NCBI GenBank assembly: GCA_023400055.1
Contig: JAEXFN010000018.1
Span: forward strand, 1 to 64,000
Source of the DNA: Bacillota bacterium
GTDB taxonomy: Bacteria > Bacillota > UBA4882 > UBA8346
Direction: 5' to 3'
DNA: 64,000 nt
The translations under genes were made by a program, and so were the position numbers. This document shows positions 52,184 through 61,914 of this stretch, one piece after another (within the stretch, counting starts at the first letter, position 1; every line of letters starts with the position of its first letter). The notes beneath the pieces are model-generated. The model saw only the letters and a program-made list of their open reading frames with translations, made no database searches and was not told the origin of the DNA.

Positions 52184-52194
52184 GGCAACCTCCT

Positions 52195-52225
52195 GAAATA
52201 GAAATGGCCGATCCGGTAAATACTA
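52195..52225 (+). promoter_or_regulatory. Possible sigma-G-type promoter of the ger operon
   Basis: GAAATA (52195-52200, within TGAAATA), an 18-nt spacer and AATACTA (52219-52225), against a forespore consensus of about TGAATA-N17/18-CATACTA. The position, 32 nt before the start codon, fits, since gerA-type operons are expressed in the forespore. Match only partial. Confidence 0.35.
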
Positions 52226-52256
52226 AGCGCGCAATTTTATGGAGGAAGCGAAGCCG

Positions 52257-53945
52257 ATGAAATTCAGCGCGATCTTTAGCAAATTATTCGGATTCCACCG
52301 GAATGACCGGCGTTTCTCGCTGGGAAACAACTCCTTTGAGCGGCCGCCGCTTCCCAAAGCGCCGGATGGGCCGGAACTCAGCCGGAGTCTGGACGAGAAT
52401 GAGAAGCAGCTCAAAACCATCTTTGGTCTGCCCACCAATATGGATGTGGTGATTCGCGATTTTCAGATCCCGGGCCTGAATCTCAAGGCCTTAATTATAT
52501 ATATTGACGGACTGACCGATCGCAACACTCAAATTTTTGGGGTATTGGAGCCCCTCATGGTGCTGAGTCCGGAGCCGATCCAAAAAACCAGCGCGGCCAT
52601 GGATCTGATTTATGACCGATTGTTGCCGACCCATCAGATCCAACGCAGCAAAAAACGGCTGGATCTCATCAACGGAGTGCTGGACGGCTCCAGCGGGCTG
52701 CTCGTCGAGGGCTGCAACGAAGCCTTGATCATCGAAACCAAAGGCTGGGAACACCGGGGCGTGGAGAAACCCACCAGCGAGCCGGTGGTGCGCGGCCCCC
52801 AGGAAAGCTTCAATGAGTCGTTCCGGGCCAACACCGCCAGCGTCCGGCGGTATATCCGCGATCCCAAACTCTACACCGAAATCTTACGGGTCGGCAAACG
52901 CAGCAACAATCTGCTGGGGATCATGTACATTCAGGACATCGCCAACCCCAAACTGGTTGAGGAAGTGCGTTACCGGATCAAGGCCATTTCCGAGACCGTC
53001 GATTATCTGCCCGAAACCGGGATGTTGGAGGAATTCCTGGAGGATCATCCCAAATCCCTGGTGCCCCAGATGCTCTCCACCGAACGGCCGGACCGGGTCG
53101 CCGCCTATCTGCGGGAGGGTCACGTGGCAGTGCTGATGGCCAATAGCCCTTATTCGCTGGTTATTCCGATCACTTTCACCATCTTCCTGCACGCGGCCGA
53201 GGACTATTATCTGCGCTGGCCGTTCGGTAATTTTCTGCGTCTGATCCGCTCCGGGGCCATCTTCATCGCCCTGCTACTGCCAGCGATCTATATCGGCGTG
53301 GTCAATTACCACCAGGAGATGATCCCCACCGACCTGCTGCTGGCGATGACCGCGGCCCGCGAAGCGGTCCCGTTTCCGGCGATTGTCGAGATTATGTTCA
53401 TGGAATTCTCGTTCGAACTCATCCGGGAGGCCGGAGTGCGCATCCCGAGCGTGATCGGGCCGACCATCGGTATCGTCGGCGCCTTAATCTTGGGCCAGGC
53501 GGCGGTCACGGCCTCGATCGTCAGCCCGATCCTGATCATTATCATTGCCATCACGGCATTGGCCTCTTTTGTGGTGCCCAATTACAACGCTTCGTTCACC
53601 ATCCGCATCTCCCGCTTCATCTTTGTGATCCTGGCGGCGGTGTTTGGCTTTTTCGGAATTGCCTTCGGCGTCTTCATTCTAGCGCTTCATCTGGCTTCCA
53701 TCAACAGTTTCGGAGTGCCTTTCCTGACGCCGATCGCGCCCTATCGTGCCAAGAATAAAGACCGGGTATTGCGGCCCCGGAATTACAGCCAGCCGTACCG
53801 GCCGGTCTTCCTCCGGCCGCTGGATCTCATCCGCCAGAAGGCCAATACCCGACCGTGGGACCGGCCCAACCTGAATCAAGACCAAGATCGGGAGCAAGAT
53901 TCAAACCAGGATCAGGCTCACGATCAAACAGAAGAGGACGATTGA
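52257..53945 (+). CDS. gerA: Spore germinant receptor A subunit
   Basis: 562 residues from the ATG at 52257 (GGAGG 11 nt upstream); an ATG 18 nt earlier has no site. GerA/SpoVAF family: a large N-terminal cytoplasmic domain (about 1-290, with DVVIRDFQIPGLNLKALIIYIDGL, YIQDIANPKLVEEVRYRI and VLMANSPYSLVIP), then a membrane domain of four to five helices (IRSGAIFIALLLPAIYIGVVNYHQEMIPTDLLLAMTAAREAVPFP...). The C-terminal tail is Asp/Gln-rich. It is the first of a complete A-B-C receptor operon on the plus strand. Confidence 0.95.
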   Translation: MKFSAIFSKLFGFHRNDRRFSLGNNSFERPPLPKAPDGPELSRSLDENEKQLKTIFGLPTNMDVVIRDFQIPGLNLKALIIYIDGLTDRNTQIFGVLEPLMVLSPEPIQKTSAAMDLIYDRLLPTHQIQRSKKRLDLINGVLDGSSGLLVEGCNEALIIETKGWEHRGVEKPTSEPVVRGPQESFNESFRANTASVRRYIRDPKLYTEILRVGKRSNNLLGIMYIQDIANPKLVEEVRYRIKAISETVDYLPETGMLEEFLEDHPKSLVPQMLSTERPDRVAAYLREGHVAVLMANSPYSLVIPITFTIFLHAAEDYYLRWPFGNFLRLIRSGAIFIALLLPAIYIGVVNYHQEMIPTDLLLAMTAAREAVPFPAIVEIMFMEFSFELIREAGVRIPSVIGPTIGIVGALILGQAAVTASIVSPILIIIIAITALASFVVPNYNASFTIRISRFIFVILAAVFGFFGIAFGVFILALHLASINSFGVPFLTPIAPYRAKNKDRVLRPRNYSQPYRPVFLRPLDLIRQKANTRPWDRPNLNQDQDREQDSNQDQAHDQTEEDD

Positions 53946-53947
53946 TC

Positions 53948-55057
53948 ATGTTCAATGAGGAGAATATCGGACACCGGGAAGCCCTGACCCTATTGGTCAT
54001 CATGTTGACCGGCAAAATCTTTCTATCCTACCCGCGTAATCTGGCATTGATGGGTGACGCCGCCGGCTGGATCATAGTGTTGCTGGCGGGAATCTACAGC
54101 TTGATCGGCTTGTATTTTTTAACGTCCGTGCTCAGTAAATATCCGGAATTGAATCTATTGGAGATCGCCCAGACCGTGACGGGCAGTATCATCGGCAAAA
54201 TCATCGGATTCGTGATATTCCTCTTTTTCCTGGTCTTAACCGCGATCTATCTTCGGCAGTTTGCGGAGAGCTTCATCCTGGCCATTCTGCCCCATACGCC
54301 GATCAGTGTCATTACGCTCTTTTTCCTGCTACTATTGATTTACGCCAATATTCTAGGCATCGAGATCTTGTCGCGGGTGGCTTGGTTGTTCGGCCCTTAT
54401 CTGGTGGCTACCTTGATTGCCATTGTCGGTTTTTCATTGCCCCAGGCCAAGCTGGATTACTTAACCCCGGTGCTCGGTCCGGGCATCGGGAAAATCTTTC
54501 AAAACTCCTTCTTTGAAGTCTCATCGTTTGCCGAAATCTTATTGCTGGGAGTCATCGCGCCGCTGATCCGAAAACGCGACAAACTTTTCGGAGTCGGATT
54601 GTATGGTTTGCTCCTGGCTATCCTGATCAACATGGCCATTGCCGCCGTGGTGGTGATGGTCTTTAACTTCGTGGCCAGCCGCAGTCTGGTCTTTCCCGTC
54701 CTGCAGTTGACCCGGTTGATCTCGTTCGGCGAATTCGTGCAGCGGGTGGAAGCGATCTTCGTCTTCCTCTGGTTTTTCTGGGCCGGAATTCAGCTGGGCG
54801 GGTTGTTTTACGGCGCGGTGGCCAGCTTTGCCCAGACCTTCAAGATCAAAGACTACCGGCCGCTGACGTTTCCCATCGGCGTAATCATCTTCGCCATGAG
54901 CCTGATACCCACCTCCATGACTCAAGCGGTACAATGGAGCGGTTCCACCAATGGTCTACCGCTGCTCAGCTACAGTTATACCGGGGTAGCCTTCGGCATC
55001 CCACTGCTGCTCTGGTTGATCATTCTGATCCGGCAAAAGGCGGGTGGCAGCCGATGA
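53948..55057 (+). CDS. gerB: Spore germinant receptor B subunit
   Basis: 369 residues from the ATG at 53948, 2 nt after the gerA stop, with GAGG about 10 nt upstream; a longer frame into gerA was rejected. APC-fold membrane protein with about ten helices (HREALTLLVIMLTGKIFLSYP at the start, TSMTQAVQWSGSTNG near the end). The B subunit is where nutrient germinants bind in known GerA-type receptors. It overlaps gerC by 4 nt (ATGA). Confidence 0.94.
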   Translation: MFNEENIGHREALTLLVIMLTGKIFLSYPRNLALMGDAAGWIIVLLAGIYSLIGLYFLTSVLSKYPELNLLEIAQTVTGSIIGKIIGFVIFLFFLVLTAIYLRQFAESFILAILPHTPISVITLFFLLLLIYANILGIEILSRVAWLFGPYLVATLIAIVGFSLPQAKLDYLTPVLGPGIGKIFQNSFFEVSSFAEILLLGVIAPLIRKRDKLFGVGLYGLLLAILINMAIAAVVVMVFNFVASRSLVFPVLQLTRLISFGEFVQRVEAIFVFLWFFWAGIQLGGLFYGAVASFAQTFKIKDYRPLTFPIGVIIFAMSLIPTSMTQAVQWSGSTNGLPLLSYSYTGVAFGIPLLLWLIILIRQKAGGSR

Positions 55058-56328
55058 AACATTACCGCGCTGCTGGGTTTTTCATGCCGCTCGTCCTGTT
55101 GTTGGTGGTATTTTTCAGCGGCTGCTGGGACCGGCGGGAACTGGAAAGTTTGGGCTTGGTGCAGGCCCTGGGGATCGACCTTGCCCCCGAAGACAAATGG
55201 GTCAGTGTTACCACCATGATCGCCATTCCCGCCAAGACCAAATCCGGCGGCGAGGGCGGCGGTGAAGGGCCGGGGACCTTCATTATCACCATGGAGGCAC
55301 CCTCGATCTATGAAGCGCTGACCAAGATCAATACCACGGTCAACCGGGAAATCACTTTATTACAGAACTCCGTGTTAATTATCGGCGACGGGCTGGCGCG
55401 CAAAGGCTTGCATCCCTGGATCGACAGTCTGATCCGTTTCCGCGATATGCGGCGAACGGTCAACATCTTCATCGCCCAAGGAAAAGCGGCCTCAATTCTG
55501 CAGGTCCAACCCAAGCTGGAGAAGAATCCCAGCGAATATTTTCGCGACCTGGTCGAACTCTCCAAACGGAACGCCATGTTCCCTATCACCACCATCAATG
55601 ATTTTATGTATCGCTATGAGGCCTTTGCACAGGATAACTATGCGCCTTATCTCGCTAAATATAAACGGGAAGGCTCGGAGGAGAGTCCAGCGGGGGGTGG
55701 GGGAAGCGGCCAATCCGGCGGCGGCAAGGGCAGCGGACAGCAAGGCGGCGGTAAATCCGGCGGCCAAGGTGAAGAGGCCAAGGATGTCCGCTGCATCGGC
55801 ACGGCGGTCTTTCATGGCGACAAGATGGTGGGCAATCTGGATATCTATGAAAGCCAAATGCTGCTCATGTTGACCAATCAGTTTCGCGAAAGTGTGATGA
55901 CGATAAAGGATCCCTTACGGCCGGATTATTTTATCGTCTTCCGGTTATTCTCCAGCGGTCCGCCGCGGATCCGCTATCAGCGAAGGGGTTCGGCCAATCA
56001 TTTTGAGGTCCAGATTCCCTTGGAGGCGGACCTGGTCAGTTTGCAGAGTGACATCGATTATACCGATCCGGCCCGGGAGGATTTCCTGGGCAAACGGATC
56101 TCCGCCGAGCTGGAAAGGCGGATCCGCCGGGTCATCACCAAAGCCCAAAAAGAATTTCGCTCGGACATCTTCGGCTTCGGCGATAAGGTCCGGGCCGCCA
56201 CCGCGACCTCGGCGGAATGGGACAATTTCCACTGGCCCGATAAATTCCCCGACGCGACGATCAACGTCCGCGTGAAAGTGGCCATCCGGCGGGTCGGCGT
56301 TCAATTCCAACCGCCGCAAAGACGTTAA
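55054..56328 (+). CDS. gerC: Spore germinant receptor C lipoprotein
   Basis: 424 residues from the ATG at 55054, which overlaps the gerB stop. The lipobox FFSGCWDRREL is the classic GerC start, so the mature protein is lipid-anchored. The three-domain body includes GLVQALGIDLAPEDKW, REITLLQNSVLIIGDGLARKG and, near the end, RRVITKAQKEFRSDIFGFGDKVR. A glycine/serine/glutamine-rich stretch of about 35 residues (ESPAGGGGSGQSGGGKG... to about residue 243) interrupts the middle; most GerC proteins lack it. Followed by a strong terminator. Confidence 0.95.
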   Translation: MKHYRAAGFFMPLVLLLVVFFSGCWDRRELESLGLVQALGIDLAPEDKWVSVTTMIAIPAKTKSGGEGGGEGPGTFIITMEAPSIYEALTKINTTVNREITLLQNSVLIIGDGLARKGLHPWIDSLIRFRDMRRTVNIFIAQGKAASILQVQPKLEKNPSEYFRDLVELSKRNAMFPITTINDFMYRYEAFAQDNYAPYLAKYKREGSEESPAGGGGSGQSGGGKGSGQQGGGKSGGQGEEAKDVRCIGTAVFHGDKMVGNLDIYESQMLLMLTNQFRESVMTIKDPLRPDYFIVFRLFSSGPPRIRYQRRGSANHFEVQIPLEADLVSLQSDIDYTDPAREDFLGKRISAELERRIRRVITKAQKEFRSDIFGFGDKVRAATATSAEWDNFHWPDKFPDATINVRVKVAIRRVGVQFQPPQRR

Positions 56329-56331
56329 GCG

Positions 56332-56376
56332 ATTGGAAACGGGGGCAAATTGCCCCCGTTTCCAATATCAATTTTT
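56332..56376 (+). terminator. Rho-independent terminator of the ger operon
   Basis: Perfect 16-bp stem (ATTGGAAACGGGGGCA, 56332-56347, with 56351-56366), 3-nt loop, then ATCAATTTTT. It lies just after the gerC stop. Confidence 0.95.
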
Positions 56377-56532
56377 CAGAAAAAGCATGAAACACGGCAA
56401 GCCGAGGCAAAGCAATGCCAACAGCATCACCGCCAGGCCCCCCCCATAGTTCTTGCTCCGCCATTCCTCCAGTCCGAACAGAACGGTGTAAAAGGCGATC
56501 ACCGCCACCAAAAGCATCGCCAGATACCGCAT
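56368..56532 (-). CDS. Small two-helix membrane protein (54 aa)
   Basis: 54 residues from the ATG at 56532: MRYLAMLLVAVIAFYTVLFG, a short charged loop (LEEWRSKNYGGG), then LAVMLLALLCLGLPCFMLFLK. GGAGGTGGAGTGAGG lies just upstream. The frame is open further left but that part is Arg-rich and reads like non-coding shadow. Convergent with gerC. No family recognised. Confidence 0.6.
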   Translation of the reverse strand: MRYLAMLLVAVIAFYTVLFGLEEWRSKNYGGGLAVMLLALLCLGLPCFMLFLKN

Positions 56533-56780
56533 ATCCTCACTCCACCTCCGTGAATTTGCAGATATCGCGGGCCCAGCCCGGGCACGCCATGCCAGCCGCC
56601 CGCGCCGGAAACCCTTCCTGCGATAGCTTGTGCCGGTTAGCGCAGTTTTATCGCTGTCCCGCCGTCCACGGATAATAAAAAAGCCGGGTGAGTCGTATAT
56701 TGTCAAGAAGAAGCATTTTTCGGCCCGCCGTTCCGCGAAATTAACTGCCTGGAGAACGATTGGGCGCGAGGAGGATTGCC

Positions 56781-57440
56781 ATGACCCCGTTTAAATGGCA
56801 TTGCCCGTATTGCAACTGTTTTTGCGTGGTGAGCGAGGCTAATTTCTTTCAAACCCAGACGACCCTGGATAAGGGGCAGGAGGGCCCGGTCCGCATCATC
56901 ACCCTGGAATTCATTATCTGTCCCAATCCGGACTGCCGTCGTTTCACTTTTAAGGTGGCGATGTATCTCACCAAAGGCAAGAGCGAGGTTTCCGCCGAGA
57001 ATTGCGAACACCAATGGACCTTGCTGCCGCTTTCCGGCTGCGAACAATATTTCGAGGGGGTTCCCGCCCCCATTCTCCGGGATTATCAGGAAGCCACGCA
57101 TATTTTGGGGCTGAGCCCCCGTTCCGCGGCCTTGTTGGCCCGGCGTTGCCTCCAGCAAATCATCCGGGATTTCTTTAAGGTCGTTAAACCGCAGCTCGAT
57201 AAGGCTTTCGATATCGTCTGCAGGACCCGGCTCGATCCGGTCATTTCCGCCGGAATCGCCGCCCGACTGGGCAAAGAGTCCGGGCGGGTGAGCGACTTCA
57301 TCAAGCAAGGCCTGTCCCTGGGGACCGAGGTCAAAGCCGAGGAGGCCCGGGATCTGTTGTGGCTGGTAGAGATATTATTGCGGGAAACCTATGTCGCCAA
57401 AAACGAAAAACTCAAACAGGTGCGACAACCGCCCTCTTGA
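56781..57440 (+). CDS. Zinc-ribbon plus DUF4145-like protein
   Basis: 219 residues from the ATG at 56781 with GAGGAGG 6 nt upstream. The N-terminus has two Cys pairs that suggest a zinc ribbon (WHCPYCNCFC and IICPNPDCRRF). The C-terminal half matches the DUF4145 style: LRDYQEATHILGLSPRSAALLARRCLQQIIRDFF and ARDLLWLVEILL. Such domains often accompany restriction or defence proteins but also occur alone. No such partner is visible here. Monocistronic. Function unknown. Confidence 0.72.
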   Translation: MTPFKWHCPYCNCFCVVSEANFFQTQTTLDKGQEGPVRIITLEFIICPNPDCRRFTFKVAMYLTKGKSEVSAENCEHQWTLLPLSGCEQYFEGVPAPILRDYQEATHILGLSPRSAALLARRCLQQIIRDFFKVVKPQLDKAFDIVCRTRLDPVISAGIAARLGKESGRVSDFIKQGLSLGTEVKAEEARDLLWLVEILLRETYVAKNEKLKQVRQPPS

Positions 57441-57773
57441 TCAGCAACGAACAACAAAAAATCTTTCCCGCTGAGATTATGAACAAAATTGCGTAAACTA
57501 ACGTCAAGGGGTACGCCCCAAAAGTCGCGAAAATCGGCGGATCGCCTCAAGACGCCGGCTTTTGTCGCAAGGCGGACCAAAATGCCAAATTTCGCGTAAA
57601 ACATCCTCAAAGCTGCGGATTTAATCTTTCCGCGGCTGAGCGTGAAGCTTTGCTTATAAAAAAGCAGGAATTTCTTTTTGAATAGGAAATAAATATTATA
57701 GCGCCTGGTAATTTTTTTCTTTGGTCCATCTTTGCAGGCAATTTATTAAAAAATAAATATGAAGGAGAACTGA
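57441..57773. other. Intergenic region upstream of the M48 protease gene
   Basis: About 330 bp without a gene. Possible hairpins: GGGGTACGCCCC (57509-57520), GGCGGATCGCC (57537-57547) and GCTGCGGA...TCCGCGGC (57613-57637). The last 100 nt are AT-rich and probably hold the promoter, but no single -35/-10 pair is convincing. No known riboswitch class recognised. Confidence 0.45.
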
Positions 57774-59027
57774 ATGAGTTCGCGGCTTTTCCTCCATCTG
57801 TTCCTGGGATTGTTCGGTTTGAAGATTTTGATCAAACTGCTGTTGAACCTCTTAAATCTGGCCCATTTAAAAGATAAGGCGGGGCAGATCCCCGACGCCA
57901 TCGCCGGGTTGGTCGACCGCGCCCAATTGCGGCGGATCGATGCCTATAGCGCCGACAAGATCCGCTTTCAGACCATTACCTTTGTGATGGACACCCTGAT
58001 GCTGCTGGTCTTTTTATTCACGCCGCTCTACGCCAGCTATACCGGCTGGATTCAATCCTTGCACTGGTGGGCCTGGTGGAAGGGGCTGACCTTTTTCCTG
58101 GTGATCAGCTGGGCGACCTGGCTGGTGGAATTGCCCTTCAGTTTCTATTTTCATTTCGTGATCGAATCGCGTTACGGTTTCAACAAGTACCGGCCCGGCA
58201 GGTGGCTGGTGGATAATCTCAAGGGTTTGCTGGTCAATACCGTCGTAAGCGTAGTGGTGCTCGGCATCATCCTCGGGTTGTGGGGCGGCCGGACCTCCTT
58301 CGCGCTCAACGACATCCTGCTCGGTTGGGGCATCATCTTCGGTTTGACGGTTCTCTTCATGTACCTGGTGCCGGTATTGTTCATTCCTTTCTTCTATAAA
58401 CTGTCGCCGCTGCCGGACGGGCCCCTGAAGGAGCGCATCACCGCGCTGGTGGCCCAGACCGGCTTCGCGGTCCGCGGCATCTTCGTGGCCGACGAAAGCC
58501 GCAAATCGGGCCATGCCAACGCGCAGTTCGCCGGGTTCGGCAAGAGCAAAACGATCATTCTCTTCGACACACTGGTCAACGGCTACACCGAAGAGGAGAT
58601 CCTGGCGGTTTTGGCGCACGAGATCGGCCACGGCAAAAAGAAGCACCTGCTGAAATTGATGGGCCTGGTGCTGGTGGAGAGCCTGCTCTTTTTGATCGTC
58701 GCCTTTTACTTGCTGGCCAGCGATTTTACCTTCCAGGCCTTTGCCATTCCCAAGCTCTTTTACAGCGGCCTGTTCATCACGTATGTCTTCTTCTTCGATA
58801 TCCTGTCCTTTTACGTCCTGCCGTTCTCGGCCCGCTTCTCGCGGAAACTGGAGTACGAGGCCGACGCTTTTTCGCGCAAGCTGATCGGGACCGAGGTGCC
58901 GCTGGTATCGGTCTTTAAGAAGTTTATCGTCAATGAAATGGACAACATCAATCCCCATCCGTGGTACGAAGCTTTTTATTATTCCCATCCCACGCTCTGG
59001 AAACGGATCAAAGCGTTGGAGTCGTGA
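57774..59027 (+). CDS. M48 family (Ste24-like) membrane metalloprotease
   Basis: 417 residues, full length for the Ste24/CAAX-protease type. About seven helices; the N-terminal part has FQTITFVMDTLMLLVFLFTP and FSFYFHFVIESRYGFN. The zinc site is VLAHEIGHGKKKH (about 280), with the third ligand Glu in LEYEADAFSRKL. The family cleaves prenylated peptides in eukaryotes; bacterial members probably act in membrane-protein turnover. AAGGAG lies shortly before the ATG. Confidence 0.92.
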   Translation: MSSRLFLHLFLGLFGLKILIKLLLNLLNLAHLKDKAGQIPDAIAGLVDRAQLRRIDAYSADKIRFQTITFVMDTLMLLVFLFTPLYASYTGWIQSLHWWAWWKGLTFFLVISWATWLVELPFSFYFHFVIESRYGFNKYRPGRWLVDNLKGLLVNTVVSVVVLGIILGLWGGRTSFALNDILLGWGIIFGLTVLFMYLVPVLFIPFFYKLSPLPDGPLKERITALVAQTGFAVRGIFVADESRKSGHANAQFAGFGKSKTIILFDTLVNGYTEEEILAVLAHEIGHGKKKHLLKLMGLVLVESLLFLIVAFYLLASDFTFQAFAIPKLFYSGLFITYVFFFDILSFYVLPFSARFSRKLEYEADAFSRKLIGTEVPLVSVFKKFIVNEMDNINPHPWYEAFYYSHPTLWKRIKALES

Positions 59028-59119
59028 GCCCGCTCGGGTATTAAACAAAATTTTACTATACGTCATCCCGGAAATGTTTTACACTAAAATCGAATATACT
59101 ATCCGCCGGAGGATGAAAC

Positions 59120-60757
<1,638 letters not shown>

Positions 60758-60824
60758 TTCCGACCCGATTCACGGGCTTCAAGGATCGGCCCGATTCACA
60801 AAGATCGAGATAATCCCGCAATCG

Positions 60825-60852
60825 ACTCCGGCGGCAACCGCCGGAGTTTATT
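60825..60852 (+). terminator. Terminator after gpmI
   Basis: Perfect 10-bp stem ACTCCGGCGG/CCGCCGGAGT (60825-60834, 60838-60847) with a 3-nt loop, then TTATTT. It lies 68 nt after the gpmI stop. Confidence 0.8.
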
Positions 60853-60976
60853 TCGTCCCGCAATCGGTTCCGGCGTCCCGCTGCCAGATTTCTTAAAAAA
60901 AACTTGATGAAACTTTTACCTATTGATCGCCATAGCGGATTTCATTCTTAATCCACACTGATTAAGCTAGTAATGG

Positions 60977-61207
60977 GTCTTCGGGCCTGCCAATTCCCTT
61001 GGACGACCCGAAATATCGTTTCGCCGGACCGGAATCTCACGCGGCGGGACCGCGATCCGTTTGGGAGGAACTGCGCTCCGGTTTGGCGGAGCGGAGATTC
61101 GCTGCGGCGGATCCGGAATTGGCCCGGGAAGAACCGGATTTTCATGGGGAAGGCCGGGAATTTGGTTCGCCGGAATCGATTTTGCCGCGGGACGATCGGA
61201 AATCACT
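60977..61207. repeat. Degenerate tandem array, 21-bp period (family E)
   Basis: Eleven units of exactly 21 bp with a consensus near T(G/T)CGGCGGA.CCGGAATT. In-phase units start at 60998, 61019, 61040, 61061, 61082, 61103, 61124, 61145, 61166 and 61187. The sequence following directly (61208-61228) looks like a further unit and supplies the ribosome site of the small Cys-rich gene. Frames crossing the array on both strands (Pro/Arg-rich) are by-products. Confidence 0.85.
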
Positions 61208-61226
61208 TGGGGAAGGAGGTGCCCAG

Positions 61227-61424
61227 ATGACGCCCAGCCGTATTCGGGAGCTGATCAAGCTGGCCGCCACGATTCAGGCCAACATCATCCTGCCGCAAGC
61301 CTGTTGCGAATGCCAGACGAACCATTGCAATGGCTGCAACGCGCTTAAAAATGCCAAAACCGAAATCAAAGCCGCGACCGCTGCCCCGGACGAACTGTTG
61401 TCAACGCGGCCGCATACCGCCTGA
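61227..61424 (+). CDS. Small cysteine-rich protein (65 aa)
   Basis: 65 residues from the ATG at 61227, with GGAAGGAGGT exactly 6 nt upstream, one of the best ribosome sites in the window. A helical N-terminus (SRIRELIKLAATIQANIIL) is followed by a compact Cys cluster CCECQTNHCNGC (five Cys, one His) that could bind zinc or an iron-sulfur centre, then an Ala/Lys-rich tail. No family recognised. It lies between the phased array and the convergent response-regulator gene. The longer open frame to the left is repeat-derived. Confidence 0.62.
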   Translation: MTPSRIRELIKLAATIQANIILPQACCECQTNHCNGCNALKNAKTEIKAATAAPDELLSTRPHTA

Positions 61425-61452
61425 AACGGTTTTCAGCGCCGGCCCCGTTCGC

Positions 61453-61848
61453 TTATTGCGCCAGGCCCAGTTTGGCCAGGACCTCGGTCAGCTTGGCGAT
61501 GTCGATCGGTTTGGCCGCATAGGCCTCGCAGCCGATCTCGAAGGCCCTCTGAACCAGGGAGGCTTCGGCCAGGGCGGTGATCATCACGATCTTGGCGCGT
61601 TTCTCCGGCAGTATCCCCTTATGCGTCTCAAAATCCCGAATGGCTTTCAGCACTTTGACCCCGTCGACCTTGGGCATCATGATGTCCAGACAGATCAGGT
61701 CGTAGGGCTTCCCTTCCTGCATGGCCAGCATAAACGCATCCAGCGTCTCCAGCCCGTCTACCACCGGGTCGCACTCCCCGTAGGACGCAAAAAATTTCTG
61801 CAAAAACCGGCGACTGGTCAAGTCGTCTTCTGCGATTAAGATTCGCAT
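61453..61848 (-). CDS. Stand-alone response-regulator receiver
   Basis: 131 residues from the ATG at 61848 (GAGGAGG upstream); eight further codons to the left are unsupported. A CheY-like receiver only: acidic pair AEDD near residue 8, phospho-acceptor Asp in YDLICLDIMMPKVDG (about 56), Thr in VMITA, and Lys in AKPID. No output domain. It follows the hybrid kinase gene by 66 nt on the same strand, so it is probably its phosphotransfer partner or one output of that pathway. Confidence 0.92.
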   Translation of the reverse strand: MRILIAEDDLTSRRFLQKFFASYGECDPVVDGLETLDAFMLAMQEGKPYDLICLDIMMPKVDGVKVLKAIRDFETHKGILPEKRAKIVMITALAEASLVQRAFEIGCEAYAAKPIDIAKLTEVLAKLGLAQ

Positions 61849-61914
61849 CGTCTGTTCCTCCTCGTGCCACAATGCCTTGCTATCCCTTACTCTTCCGGAC
61901 CCGCTTTGAAAGCG

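Noticed and set aside
60967..61226. Overlapping Pro/Arg-rich frames on both strands before the small Cys-rich gene
   Set aside because: By-products of the family-E array; only the part from the ATG at 61227 has a ribosome site.
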